This document shows, piece by piece, positions 32,490-44,493 of a stretch of DNA of 64,000 bases. The notes under the pieces are model-generated. The model was not told where the DNA came from, made no database searches, and was given only the letters and a program-made list of their open reading frames with translations. Made by a program: the position numbers and the translations under genes. Position 1 is the stretch's first letter, and each line of letters opens with the position of its first letter. The stretch is from positions 756,303,823 through 756,367,822 of the forward strand of contig NC_090438.1 of NCBI RefSeq assembly GCF_031143425.1. Reading direction: 5' to 3'. The DNA is from Pleurodeles waltl. Taxonomy: Eukaryota; Chordata; Amphibia; Caudata; Salamandridae.

Positions 32490-34800
32490 TAGAAAGGAAG
32501 GATAGGGCATAGTCCTTCTGGACTTGGCAGACGTAATGTTTTGCCAACCGGGTCTGAATTCTTAGATTCTGCCTCCGACCTGATGCTGTGCTCCTGGAAG
32601 GGCACAAGAAAGAGACCCGGCAGATGGGACTGCAAGAGAAAGGATGGACTTGAAGGCCCTATGGCCTTGGCTACAGGAGCAGTGGGTGCCAAGGCAGAGA
32701 CCTTAAAACTGCTGAGTTCCCAGTGGGGACTGGACAGTCTGGCAGTGGGGGTACCTCTGTTAAAGCCACAAACGGGGCAGTTGAACTGATGCTATTAGCG
32801 AGTTTGACAGACAGGCCCAAAGAGTAGGCCGTAGTGCTGTTCTCTTTAATATATTCCAGCACTGAATCAGCATTGTCCCCACACAGATGATCCCTGTCAG
32901 AGGGTGTTTCTATTATTGATGACTGGACATGGCTGGAGAACCCTGCTGATCGTAGACATGCATGGCAGCGGATGGCAACCCTGGTGCTAATGGCCAGTCC
33001 AATAGAATTGGTAGTGTTTAAACAACAATGAATAGTGACCGTGCTTGCATCACAACAATCTTGAATCATCTGAGCAAGAACAGGTTATAAATTGTCAGGC
33101 ACTCCTGGGAGGACTTATGCTGCTGAGTCCCAAAGGGAATGGGAATATCATCCCAGCAAGCAGCTGGCAATGACAGATTGGAGTGCCACACTGGTGAAAT
33201 AAAACAGGTGCTTTCCAAATATGTAAACCTGTTTAGATTGTTTATCATCTGGGGGAGTGGTAGGAAACATATTCTTATTAGACTGACTGTTGGAGATTTA
33301 CACTACTAAACTTTCAAAGGAAGAGTGCTGTGACTAGAAGAGAAAGTAGCAGCGAAGGTTATTGTACCTGGCAATCTGTCGATTGACCAGGGGAATCACA
33401 ACAAGGTATGACCTAGACTCCCATTAAGCTATCCACTAGTGCCTTATTAAACAGATGGTGGGGCTCTGAAGATGTTTGTCCCGGCTGTAGGGTTTGATCT
33501 TCATGGTGGGGAGCTGGAGATCAAGTGCTTTGACTTCCCTTCCTTGGCATGGCCATGGCATAGGAAGAAGATTCTTCTGTGGCTGGTTGAGGAGGTGAGA
33601 GGAGACTCATTTCTGTGAGGTATTGAGACCTCTAGCATCCTGCAAGTCTTTGTACCAATTACCATACTAGTAGGATTGTGTGAATTCATCACCTGTATCA
33701 TAGTCAATATCGAAGTCCGTTCCAAAACACAAATGCAAAGTTTGCTGCCTTCCTTGAGGAGTAATGCAGGTAGGGAAAGTGGCACCTCAAGTAGCATCAG
33801 GCTTGACTTTGGTGGAAGTCGGACTGGTATCTATGCAGCGTTGGAGAGCACTATTGGGGCTTCATCCTTCCGCATCGGTGGAGACAGCATGGACCTCAAG
33901 TAGCCCGGGCTGATGCTGGCATTGGCTGCGAAAGCAAGGTGGTGGCAGAGCTGAAGGCGAGATAGGCTTAGAGGGTCCAACTGGCACCGATAGCAAACCC
34001 ACCAGAAAGATCTCAGGTAGAGGGACTCTTGGCTCCTTGGGCCCTGAAGGTGCATCAGAGGGAGTTGGAAGGGATCCAAAGAGTGGAGCATAGCTTCCTG
34101 GAACTCTTTAATCTGTTTAGACAGCCCACGGCATGGAAACTTGAGCTGTGCCAGTACCAGCTGCAGAGTTGGCTTTAAAGTCAGCTGACATCAAGAGTGA
34201 AAAAAAGAGTGAAATATTAAAAAAATATGCCGCCCGCATCAACTCAGGTGATTATGAATCGTGCAATGAGATGAAATCCCGCCTATTTTCCTGTGATTTT
34301 TCTTAGACTTACCAGATGACGTAGATCAAAAAGAGGAACGGCCTCTGGAACAACTACATTAGCTTCGAGAGTGGGCCCAAACTTTCGATGCAGATCACAA
34401 TTTGGAGAGGTCCCAATGAGGAGTCTTCTTATGCTTTTAGATGTACTGTTTTACCTTACGGTCCCTGATGACCTTCAGGTTCATCAAAGTACCATTGTTG
34501 TAGACCTTGGAGTTGTTGTCCGAATACCAGACAACACAGATATACCTGATGGAGATATGTAATTGACATCTGCTTCTGACAGTCCCTACAGGGTTTAAAT
34601 CCTGTCATCTTTTGGGGTGACATCCCTTGCACACTGGAAAGGTTTGTGAAGGTAATCATCTCTGAGAGACAGGAGGGAGATCCAGATCCACGTCTGGAGG
34701 CACAGAAAGAAAGGAACTGATTTTGGCACACAGTGGTGGCGTCTATATAGACTCTGCACGTCCTTTCCAAAGTGGAACGGCATCAGTGCAGAGCTGCACA
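32490..34800 (-). pseudogene. DIRS-like element, gag-like ORF
   Basis: Minus strand. The block at 34770-34456 has a Cys-rich part, GFKPCRDCQKQM then LHQVYLCCLVFGQQLQ, matching DIRS Gag (C-x-x-C...H-x-x-C-x-x-C-L-G). The block at 33069-32671 has CLRSAGFSSHVQSSIIETPS and DNADSVLEYIKENSTTAYSL, matching L-R-x-S-G-F...P-F-D-G...D-x-x-L...T-A-x-S-L of DIRS Gag. It is broken into four or more frames. The gag start is near 34770. No terminal repeats for this element were found. Confidence 0.65.
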
Positions 34801-34809
34801 TCACCACCT

Positions 34810-35600
34810 ACTGGTGCACAGAAAAAGTGCTGAACAGTTTCTGGATCCAGACTGGCACCTGGGGAATATTCAGACGGTGAAAAAAGTTCATATAAAGAGA
34901 CTTGGTCTTCCAGGCCACCCTCCTATTGAAAGCCTTGGAAAAAGCCAACACCACTAATCCCTCCACCTAATGGTTCAATTGCCATAGCAAATAATAAGGG
35001 TGGTAGTTATCATTTTTTGCATGTGCCACTTTAAATAGGAACAGTACCAGTTAGGAAGCCATTAACTCGTACTTGGTGGCAAAGACGGCAATGCTGAAGA
35101 TGGATACTCTCGAGCTAGGTATCTGAAGGCATCTAAGACAATATCTTGTATTGTTTCCTGACATAAAGCTGCTTTGCTCCGGAATTAAGTTGGTCTCTAC
35201 CATGGGTAGCCTGTTCACCAAGACCTCTGCAGAGTAGCTGCAATTGTAGCACCACTATGGCTAAGGTCATAGGGTACTATGCTTGTTTGGGTTGTTTCAG
35301 TAAAAAACACAAAAGGTGCTGAAATAGCAAGGAGGTGTGTTTTTTAAGAAGTCTACTGAAAAGTCACTGGGCGTGGAATCTTCCCTGCCTGTATACTACT
35401 GAGGGCATCCTCAAGCTCCTCTTCAATCAAGGAGGGCTCAGAGATGTTTTAAGGCATGAGCAAAGTGGGCAACTGACGAGGGCCCCCACATCCCAAGTGC
35501 CTATTGAGAGAGTTACTTTACCACTGTTTCACATCTGTTCTCTTCTCTACCTTTAACATATTACTGTACTGAATATCGTTTGGCATTTGCAGGCTTGAAT
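34810..35600. other. No gene recognised
   Basis: Unassigned sequence between the DIRS-like gag (-) and the L1 fragment (-). It may contain the 5' UTR of the former. Confidence 0.35.
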
Positions 35601-36840
35601 TAGCAGAAAACAGGCAACGAAATGCAAAGTTAGGCTGAACAAGGGTCCCTGCAGAATGTCTTGCCAGAGGCTCCCAAAATTCTTAAGATGACACTGGGAG
35701 GTCTTGAGGGAGGCTTGACCATCTTGGGACAGTCATTTCCTTGGCTGAAGGGTGCTCTAATCCCTGATGTGGGAAGGGGAGCTGAGCTACATATAACTGT
35801 CTGAAAATCAGAGTCAACGCCTCAGCAATCTTGGGCAATCCTGTGACTATTGCTTCATTCAAGTCTCTGATCTGGACAATAACTCTTGACACTTTCTGCC
35901 CGTTAGCCAGCCAGTGCAGCAAGTTGTCAGATTTATCTCCCATATTATAAGGTCCTGTCCAGTGAGGTTAGCGATAGATCATCTGCAACAACAGGTGCAA
36001 GGGCACGCAGCCTACTTAATAATGCATCCAGGTGCCTAAGTTCTTGTGGGTCTTTGGTTTCGATCCATGAGGATTCTAACTTTAAAGGTCAACTCTTCAA
36101 TTCCACCCTGGTCACCTCTTGAGTACACTTTCTATCTTTTAAAAAAACTGATTTCTCCCTCGCATCGCCGTTTTATATGCCTCTCCTAGTGTACTATGTT
36201 CTGCCACTGAACTGATGTTAAATTGAATGTAGCTTTGCGTTTTTCTCTAACAAATGTTGAAAATGCCTTCTCTGTGAGTGCCAAATCCTCCAGCCCCCCA
36301 ACTCCAAGGCATGTCCAAGGGTCAAAACTACTGGAGATAACTGTGAAAAATCACAAGGTAGAATGCTTATCCCTTTACCTCTATGCAAATCAGTAATAAA
36401 TTGGAAGAGGCTTGATACAGATTTATGTGTATCAAAGTACAATATGCAGGGGGTATCATCTGGGTGCCATTTTCTGCAAACATTGCATACTCCTGTGGAG
36501 CTTATCTAGTTCACAGTCATTGAGCTTCTTTGGGTGAATCTGGAGAGCATGCAGCATATGTCTCTATGACCCCATGGAACAATTGAAATTCCTTCTTAGC
36601 ACCGTAATGCCAAAAGAGATGATTCCTACTAATGTTCCAAGGGTGCTTAATCTTTCCTTTGTGAGTAGCGGTCGGGTATAGATGCAATGGTGGTCTTTGA
36701 GGAAGTCTGATTCCAGCAGGAAGCGGCCAAATGTACTCGAGATACTACTAGTGGGAAGGTTTTGTGAAGTATTACCTTAAACCCCCTAAATGCTCTGATA
36801 CAAAGGAGTAGGCAGAAAATTAGATTTATCCCCATTTTGA
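35601..36840 (-). pseudogene. L1-type ORF2, endonuclease to pre-RT fragment
   Basis: Minus strand from 36840 down. A decayed endonuclease start lies at 36835-36647. Then comes LSPVVLTLGHALELGGWRIW with HSQRRHFQHL at 36310-36240 (the L-x-D-x-W-R-x-x-H-P...F-T block). At 35943-35683 is MGDKSDNLLHWLANGQKVSR and IAEALTLIFRQLYVAQLP, the L1 segment between endonuclease and RT (G-x-x-x-x-x-L-L...F-x-x-x-Y-x-x-L-Y). The fragment ends before the RT. It has several frame changes. Confidence 0.75.
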
Positions 36841-36889
36841 ATCAAGTCACTGAACCATATCTTCCTTAGAAGAGTTCAATTAACAGTTT

Positions 36890-37290
36890 CTTCCTCTTTC
36901 CAATCATCTACCCATCCTTTCTTGTTCTCTTCCATCCATCTGTTTATCTAAACATGTTTTTCATTTAACATTTGGATTTATTCACCTCACCCATCATACT
37001 ACTTCAATCCATCCATCCTTTAAACTTTCATATATACATCCATCCTTTCGTCTATCCATGTATCTCTCTTTCCTCCCAGCAATGTGTTTTCTCTTTCTCG
37101 TCTATTTTTCACCTATATTTCCAAAATTCCATCAACTCATCATTTCACTTATCAATTCTTTTCACTCTTCAATCTGTCAGTTCAACTTTCCTCTATTCTT
37201 CCTTTTACCCTTCCATCCATCCTTTTACCCTTGTGTTAGGTCCATCCTTTTGCCATGCAATCCATTCTTTTTTGCTTACTTTCTCCCTTC
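36890..37290 (+). repeat. Degenerate (ATCC/TTCC)n pyrimidine-rich simple repeat
   Basis: Many interrupted atccatcc and tcttt units over about 400 bp. The open frames here reflect the repeat only. Confidence 0.8.
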
Positions 37291-37589
37291 ATCCTACTTC
37301 TCTGCTGTAACTATTGCCTGTAACATCAATAGTGTAATTGTCACCCGCTGGTTCGAAACTATGAAATACTCTAAGCAATAACCTACACCCTCAACGAACC
37401 CTACCCTGTCTGCATACAAGCATCTATCACAGACTTTTTGTCCTAGCATACTTCTCTTTGTCAGTTCGCGTTCAGTGGTTGCCTTTGCCTTAATCCATGG
37501 CAGTGTCAAACAAGTCACACACAGGTTCTTGGGCACTGAGTAGTCAGTCCAGATCAGTGTTATAGTAAATGCTCTGTTTACATAGCACA

Positions 37590-39260
37590 CCCAGGATGTC
37601 TACATCACATCCAAGTGGAGTAAGTGAGTGGCAAATGGCAGAGGGTAGAGGTGAAAAAGTAGATTATTACTTAGGGTGGTTTTATCAGTAGTAAAACAGT
37701 CAAGAAACACAACACAACACAAATCCCACTCTAATTTATAAATAGAGAATATATTTGTATCAATAAATAGACACCAAAACAAAACAAAATCTGATGCAGC
37801 CACCTAGAGTTGTGATTTTTATAAATCACTACAGTAAACTCCCAAAAAGTTTTGTAAATCACTGCTTCTCAATTTTAGCAGTAGTCTATAAGTCTCAAAT
37901 GCAAGGGTATAGATCAAAGTTAAAGTTTCAGCCCCCCACCCCTATGATGGAGCACTGGCTTCAAAGCAGGTGCCAGGTTGGACCCATTCAATATGTTACT
38001 TTCACACTTAGAAACTTTTCTGATTCTTTTTCTCCACGACAGGTTCATCAGTGGGGTCCTCTGCAACCTGAGCTCGGTGTTGGATTTGACATCAGTGTTT
38101 AGGTGAAGTCCCACGTTCAATTGGGAGCCATGGTTCTCAATGGTAGTTCAAGGTTACCTATGACTCGCCAAGTAGTGGTAGTCTATTAGCCTCGACTCTG
38201 TGCCCAAAATTTTTTATCTTTTGCTTCAGGCCCTCAAGTTGCAGTTCTGTGGGGATGAAGAGTACAGTCTAGCATCAACCAAGGGTCCAGGACATGGGCT
38301 AACCTGTTGCGGGCTAGGATCCAATCCCACAGGCTACACCAGGGCAAATTCAGTGGTAATTGGTCAGCAGGCCACTGTGCAGGTGAAGAGCCTCTTTAGC
38401 TTTTGTGACCCTGAAGTTTAACATGAGATTAGTCAACAAACCCTTGGAGTCCACTCACTGGTCCTTGGAATAAGTGGAAGCTGTCCCAGCTTTTGAGGAT
38501 TCTCACCACAGGTTGAACAGCAGAAGCAGGCCTTCTCTTTCTGAAGTCCTGTCTTGGTTCAGCAAGTGGAGTTTTTCTTTGTGTAGCTTTTCCTTCTGAG
38601 GTCCACATATTCAGCAGGTGCTGTTCTCTGTTCTGTGGGAGTCTGGCAGTATTTGGGGGCTGGGAGCTAGGGGGTGCCACTTTTATGCTAATTACAAGGT
38701 TGTGGGTGGAAAGGAGTTCCTATCCAATGGGAGCAAATTTCTCAAGGGACAACCCCACACACTCTTACATCACTTCTAGTGGGCCTAACACTAAACAATC
38801 CAACAGTGCATCTCTCTTTCCAAATCCAAAATGTCATGGCGCTTCTTCCCTGGATCAGAGCTATGGGCAAACCAGTCCAGCAATTGGCTTTCCACCTTTG
38901 GAGGAGTTGTCAGCTTGTCTAGCTACACAAAAGAGAGGGCAACCTAACATGTGACATGCCTTTGCCTGTCAGGAGCAGTAGCCCCTTTGACACTGGCCCA
39001 TCTGTGGCCACAACCCTCTGACCATTCTGTCAGGAGGGGGGTCACAGCTGTGCCCTTCAGCTGACCATTTGATCCCCTTTCCTAAGAGCCATTCACACCT
39101 CCTGGCAGGAGGACAGCAGGCTGTTTCGGTGACAATTGCTGTAGTGAATCAGAAAAGGTTACTAGAACTTTGGGGCAAGAAAGTGGTGACTTTCTAAAGG
39201 AACCTTTATATTAAAAGCTACTTTAGATACCACTTCATCATTAAGTCAGGCTTAATATAA
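37590..39260 (-). repeat. LTR-like repeat, family Z, probably reverse orientation
   Basis: Layout resembles the complement of the X and Y families: near the left end an A-rich block with aaaacaaaacaaaatc (37776-37795), near the right a tract complementary to ctttagaaagtcaccactttc (39180-39200). X has a comparable ttttagaaagtaagc block at 45181. The termini are not defined and coding is absent. Family and orientation are inferred from this weak parallel. Confidence 0.35.
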
Positions 39261-39489
39261 TGACTACTTGACATCTAGATATACCATATTTGATGGTCTC
39301 AAATGGAAGATAGCACTTAGCTGTTGGGCTAGTGATACCCAATGTTCGCTAATGGGACTCCCAGCCTTGCTACATTGAAAACAACAACTGCAATGCTTCA
39401 CTGTCAGGACATCCAAAAATAAAAAGAAACATAATTTTTCCTAATATCTTTCGTAATGTCTTATGGGCTCCTAAGGCTTTCCCTCAGGG

Positions 39490-39655
<166 letters not shown>

Positions 39656-40127
39656 ATGCCCAAGAATTTTGCTTTCCAGTTTGGAGATATTAACAGAAAA
39701 TTATAATTGCATATCCGGGTGGAGACTAAGCACAGGTGTCATGGTGAGATCTGATTAACAATTGGCACTTCAAACAGAAAGTGATGGCAACCATCTTGGG
39801 ACCAATATACATGATAGCAGCCATTGAAATACATTTTAGTGAATTGCAAGTTTTGAGGGTCACAAAAAGGAGAATGTAAAAAGGGTGATAACAAATTTTA
39901 CTTACAATATAAATCATTTGTTGATGATACCATACTAGTTTTAGGAATCGTGGTGTGTACTAAGGTGATTTTGCCCTGGTGGGATTTCATAAATCATGTT
40001 TGAGAGAAAACAGTTTTCTCATGATTTGCCCATAGAGGTTAGGGAAAGTGCTCCAGAAGCTAAAATGAGAGCATATTTTCTGTAAATTCACACTATCTTT
40101 CTCAGCCATATGAGAATGAAGTCAGAC

Positions 40128-40318
40128 ATTCTATGTTAGGACCGGAGGTGGGGATTATGCATTTCTTTCTTCTCTATTTGTTATGACAGCCAATTCAAAG
40201 TTCAACAAGAAAAAATATAAACACTACACATCCCATGAGCCCAACACATCTCCATGGTAACCACTATACAATCGATACACGTTCTGAGTGTCCATATATA
40301 TTTTTATATCATCCATTG
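40128..40318. repeat. DIRS1-like left inverted terminal repeat
   Basis: Outer edge placed at attctatgttagg (40128) because the internal complementary region copies it only to that point. Inner edge is near atatatatttttatatc. It matches the complement of 47416-47590 with scattered mismatches. Confidence 0.88.
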
Positions 40319-40938
40319 CCAGAGTCCCTCCTCTTTCTTCACTGCTCGAGTGTCAGTTCAGTTGTTTTTCCCTTACTGACTAATCCAAACTGTTCTTCTT
40401 GAATTGTATTCCACTTGTGTGCTTTTGCCTGACTGGGTTATTGTTATTTGTTATTTGTTATCAGATGATGATCGTGCTGCAGGCAAAATCAGCCCGAGCG
40501 CAGATTTGTCTCATGGTGACATGGCAGGTCCACCAGAGGGTGCTCTTTCGCGCCTCTGCAGAGACACGGATTGCACTGATGAAACTGATTAAGTCGCCTT
40601 AGGCGCTCAATCGTTTTGTCACTCTTCCTTAAGGAGCTAGAGCATGTGGCTCATTTAAATACTCTCCAACCCCGCTGAACACCACACTGCGGTCTGTTAG
40701 CCCTTTACAGGGCCATAGCGCAAAGCATGGCAAACGTGCGCCGAGGATAGCACCTTCAAATCTGACAGAAGGAGTGAGGGACACTGCCCTTAATATTCTC
40801 AGGGTGTGGTTTCTGTCAGTACTGATTAACCCCTGTGTTTCCTACCCTCCGGCAATGATTCAGTCCCTTCAGGACCACAAATTGTTCCCCAATCTGCCCT
40901 CAGGGGAAGGCCCCTCTCAGCGCTGACTCCCGCCTCAG

Positions 40939-42250
40939 ATGGATGCCATTTTGTCACAGGCCATTACAAAGGCCCTGGCCCATCTACAGGAGAGCGTGGC
41001 CAGATTATCAGAGCAAGTCTCAAAGGGGACAGACATGTTTGGGGAGATGAGAGTGGGCCAGGGGGATAACAAGGCAGCAGCTCCAAGAGATCACACAAGC
41101 ATGAGAGGGCACCTGGAGGGCTTCAAACGCCTCATCAAAGCCTTTCATAGGAGTGTGCGCACGCTAAAGAAACCACCCTTCAGGGAGAAGATATGGCCCG
41201 GAGAGACTGGTGATGAGGTTCACTCCATATTCGACCCTGAACAAGAGTCACCCATACGGGTAGAGAGTGACACAGACGGTGATACAACCACAGACAAGGA
41301 TCAAGACTCCGGTTGGCCATGTCGCCCAGCTACCGCCATGCCAGACCCAGAGTAAGCGGATGCGTCCACTTCGGACATGTTTGATCCTGAGGGTATATAC
41401 CACCCCAGATCCTCAGAGTGTTGGATCAGAATGTAGCTGACAACATGGCCACCAAAATTAGATAACCCCTTGACAAGGAGGGACGGGCCAGATTGAGGAC
41501 AGAATGCCCTCGCCGTACTCTTGCGTGCAAAGTAGTGACGATGTCAGACATTGACCCAAAGTTGTGCACTTCCTTCAGAAAGTACACCAAAGACCTAAAA
41601 AAGGGCATTGATCATTCCTGGAGGGCATGGCAGGACAAACTACTGGATGTGTTGGGACCCCTGACACAAATTATACAATTGGAGAGCAAGCAAAGCACAC
41701 AGGCAGACCCCTACCTATGGACATCTTGGCAGGCTGGGCCCAGAAGGAAGTTTGTCTTCGGGGAAATGCCAACTGTGCCATCTCGGCTGAGAGGCGCCGC
41801 TCTGTATTGCTAAAGATAGATCCCAAATTGGGGGAGCTCTTGTGCTCGGAGCAGGGGCGATCGCCCAGGGCCAACTGTTTGGTGATCCATTCGTCAAGGA
41901 GCTGGGGAAATTTGTAGCTATGTTTTCAGCGCTGGATAAAGCGCAAACCTCCATCAAGAAACCTTTTCCAGGAAAGGTTTTTGGCAGAGCCGGAAAAGAG
42001 GCAGGGGTCACTCCTCCGGCCGCTTTAACCAACAAGGCCCCAGTGCCACATACTCCAAAAAAAAAAACGGCTGGCGGGATGGCCGACAAGGCACATTCTT
42101 CCCCAACTGGGGAAGAGGGAAGAGCAGACCTGGGAGAGGTGCCTGTGCTGGAGCGAATGCCCCAGGAGGACCTAGCGGTAAGCATTATCACTTCTTCCCC
42201 TCGATCCCTTCGGGGAGGTTACAGAGGTTTGCACACAGTTGGGCAGACAT
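40939..42250 (+). pseudogene. DIRS1-like gag-like ORF
   Basis: Putative Gag of the DIRS1-like element. The open piece 40939-41355 (138 codons) begins MDAILSQAITKALAHLQESV and is rich in acidic residues. A second part in shifted frames has a W-Q-D-K-L-L-D stretch near 41620, then ILAGWAQKEVCLRGNANCAI, SAERRRSVLLKIDPKLGELL (41720-41845), and a final part with DPFVKELGKFVAMFSALDKA (41884-41940). The latter matches the conserved DIRS1 Gag block (G-N-A-N-x-A-I-S-x-E-R-R-R-x-x-L-L-K-I-D-P-K-L, F-x-K-E-L...D-K-A-Q). An A8 run at 42059-42066 and others may be frameshift sites. Confidence 0.8.
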
Positions 42251-43130
42251 AACCTCAGACGCTTCGGTTTGCAGACAGTGGAAGGTTTCCACATAGAATT
42301 CTGGGGAACCCCAATACAGGAGTCACCCCTGAAACCAATCTTCTTCTCGGACGCAGACATAACACTAATAGACTTAGAGGTTCAGGATCTTCTGGCAAAG
42401 GAGGCCATCCACAGATCAGTTCTCCATCCCAGGGGTTTTCTGAGCAATATATTCTTGGTAGAAAAGAAGGACAGAGGTTTCTGCCCGGGCCGTCAACAAA
42501 TGGGTGGTATTTAGACATTTCAAGATGGACGGCATCCACATGCTCAGGGACCTCCTCTTACAAGGGGATTGGATGATTTGGTTGGACGCTTACCTGACGG
42601 TCACGTTTTTTCCTCTGCACCACAGGATTCTGCAGTTTACGTGGAGACAACAAGTGTTTGAGTTTAAGTCTCTCCCATTTGGGCTATAGTCGGCACCTTG
42701 GTAATTCACTAAACTACTCAAACCAATGATGGAGCACCTCAGGGCTCAAGGGATGCGTCTGATAATTTATCTGAACTATATCCTCCTGATGGATCAGTCC
42801 CGCTCCCAACTTCTTTATCACGCAAACATGACTATTGTTCTGCTCTAAGAGTTAGGGTTCATAGTAAATCGGAAGAAATCAGAACTTCTTCCCTCACAGA
42901 CTATGACCTTTCTGGGTTTTCTCATAGATTCCAATACAGCCTCTCTCAGTCATCCAGCCCCGAAGGCGTCCAAGATCAAAAAGGAACTGGGGAAGGTTCT
43001 GAGAAGGGATGGGATTTCCGTCAGGCAGGTGGCCAGAATTGCCCTCAATACAGGCCATATTCGCAGGTCCCCTACATTTCAGGGCACTACAGTGCCTGAA
43101 GGTGCAGCATCTCAGATGCAGAGTCACTTT
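42251..43130 (+). pseudogene. DIRS1-like reverse transcriptase
   Basis: RT of the DIRS1-like element. In order: VEGFHIEFWGTPIQ, LEVQDLLAKEAIHRS, GFLSNIFLVEKKDRGF (F-x-S-x-x-F-L-V-x-K-K), then after a frame change VNKWVVFRHFKMDGIHM and a D-W-M-I-W-L-D-A-Y block, QFTWRQQVFEFKSLPFGL (L-P-F-G-L), then RLIIYLNYILLMDQS at about 42760-42795, where the catalytic Y-L-D-D is now Y-L-N-Y. FLGFLIDSNTASLSHP follows. Loss of both Asp residues and the stop after L-P-F-G-L mean no activity. Confidence 0.88.
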
Positions 43131-43787
43131 CTCCGTACTGATATCCCTCTCCCAGGAGGCAAGGGCGGAGCTCCAATGAAGGCTAGATCACATGGAGGCA
43201 TGGAATGGCAGAGCCATCTTTGGGTCCTCGCCGGATCTGATCATCGAGTCAGATGCCATCCATCAGGGCTGGCGGGCCAGATGTGGAGGGATTTCGAAGC
43301 AGGAGCTCAATCTCAATATCCATTGCTTGGAGCTCCTGGCAGGATCTTTCGCAATCAGGTCTCTGACCCGAGACAAGGTTTCCTGTTGCATCCTCCTGAG
43401 AATGGACAATGAGTCCGCAGTCCAATATATAAACCATCTGGGCGGCACTCAATTGAGGGCCTTGGCGGAACTAGCAAAGGACTTCTGCAATTATTGCCTC
43501 CAACATCAAATCTCTGTGACAGCGGAATACCTTCCAGGCACCCAGAATTATCTAGCGGACTGGAACTTCAGATACCTGGAGGATACCAGCGACTGGCGAC
43601 TGGACAGAAACATCTTCTTAGCGCTCATGGACCGCTGGGGACCGTGCTCAGTGGATCTCTTTGCGTCCAGACTGAACACCTAACTGCCAAGGTACTTCAG
43701 CTGGTGACCAGGCCCGGGGGCATCCGAAGTGGATGGGTTCCTGCAGGATTGCAGCAGGGATCAGGTTTATGAATTTCCCCCCTTCCT
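43131..43787 (+). pseudogene. DIRS1-like RNase H and following domain
   Basis: Open for 163 codons (43192-43683): LIIESDAIHQGWRARCGG (first Asp, S-D-A-S-x-x-G-W-G-A pattern), HCLELLAGSFAIRSL, CCILLRMDNESAVQYINHLG with GGT after it (the D-N-x-x-x-x-x-Y-I-N-x-x-G-G-T block), EYLPGTQNYLADW (H-x-P-G-x-x-N-x-x-A-D), then RWGPCSVDLFASRLNT (W-G-x-x-x-V-D-L-F-A-S-R-x-N), which marks DIRS. After a frameshift it reads toward a D-A-F region and stops. This is the best preserved coding block of the element. Confidence 0.9.
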
Positions 43788-44493
43788 TTGATACAGAGAG
43801 TGTCAGCTCAAGTACATCGTCAAGGGGCATCAGTAGTGTCGATAACCCCGTTGTGGCGGTCACAAGTGTGGTTTCCAAAGAGATATAGATCAGCATGGAA
43901 CCAGTGGGTTTGTTGGTGTGTGGAGAGACCTCTCGATCCCATAGGGCCCCAAATTACAGATATCATAAACTTCCTGACAGATTTGGCTGAATCTGGGCTA
44001 TCTTACTGCTCTGTCAACTCCTTTAGATTGGCAATCTCGGCAGGGCATCCCCCACTGCACAATGTCTTGGTGGGGGAATATCCCTGGGTTTGCAAGTTCC
44101 TCAAGGGCATCAGGATCTGTAAGCCCCCGGAGCCCTGATACTCAGAACTTTGGGATGTCAATGAGGTGTTACGCCTCCTTTCTCATTCGCAAGACAATCA
44201 GTACCTTTCGAGGAAAGAATTGTCGGCGATGTTAGCTATGTTGCTTTGCCTAATATCTTGTAAAAGAGTATCTGATGTGAGAGCCCAGGATATCTCGGCT
44301 CGGGCTTTCTCACCCGAAGGTGTAACCTTCATTGTGTCCCAGATAACCAAATGCAATACCAGGTCAGTAACCTATCCTGCTTTTGAGAGTACTCATAAGT
44401 CGTGTGTTGTCAGATGCCTAAAGGCGTACGAGGAAACTTACGGCAGAATATCGCTCCCAGGGGAGAGACAATTGGTAATTTCTATAAAGGAAC
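43788..44493 (+). pseudogene. DIRS1-like tyrosine recombinase, N-terminal part
   Basis: Recombinase that would insert the circular DNA intermediate. Pieces at 43788-44138 and 44166-44493 are separated by one stop. The first has the SAM-like part (ITDIINFLTDLAESGLSYCS with VNSFRLAIS after it). The second has MLLCLISCKRVSDVRAQDIS, which carries the first catalytic Arg (R in K-R-V-S-D-V-R), and SQITKCNTRSVTYP. The gene is then cut by LTR-like X at 44494 and resumes at 46677. The upstream RT and RNase H are in the same orientation. Confidence 0.88.

Noticed and set aside
36972..37381. Two overlapping frames of 107-112 codons
   Set aside because: They come from the pyrimidine-rich (ATCC)n repeat.
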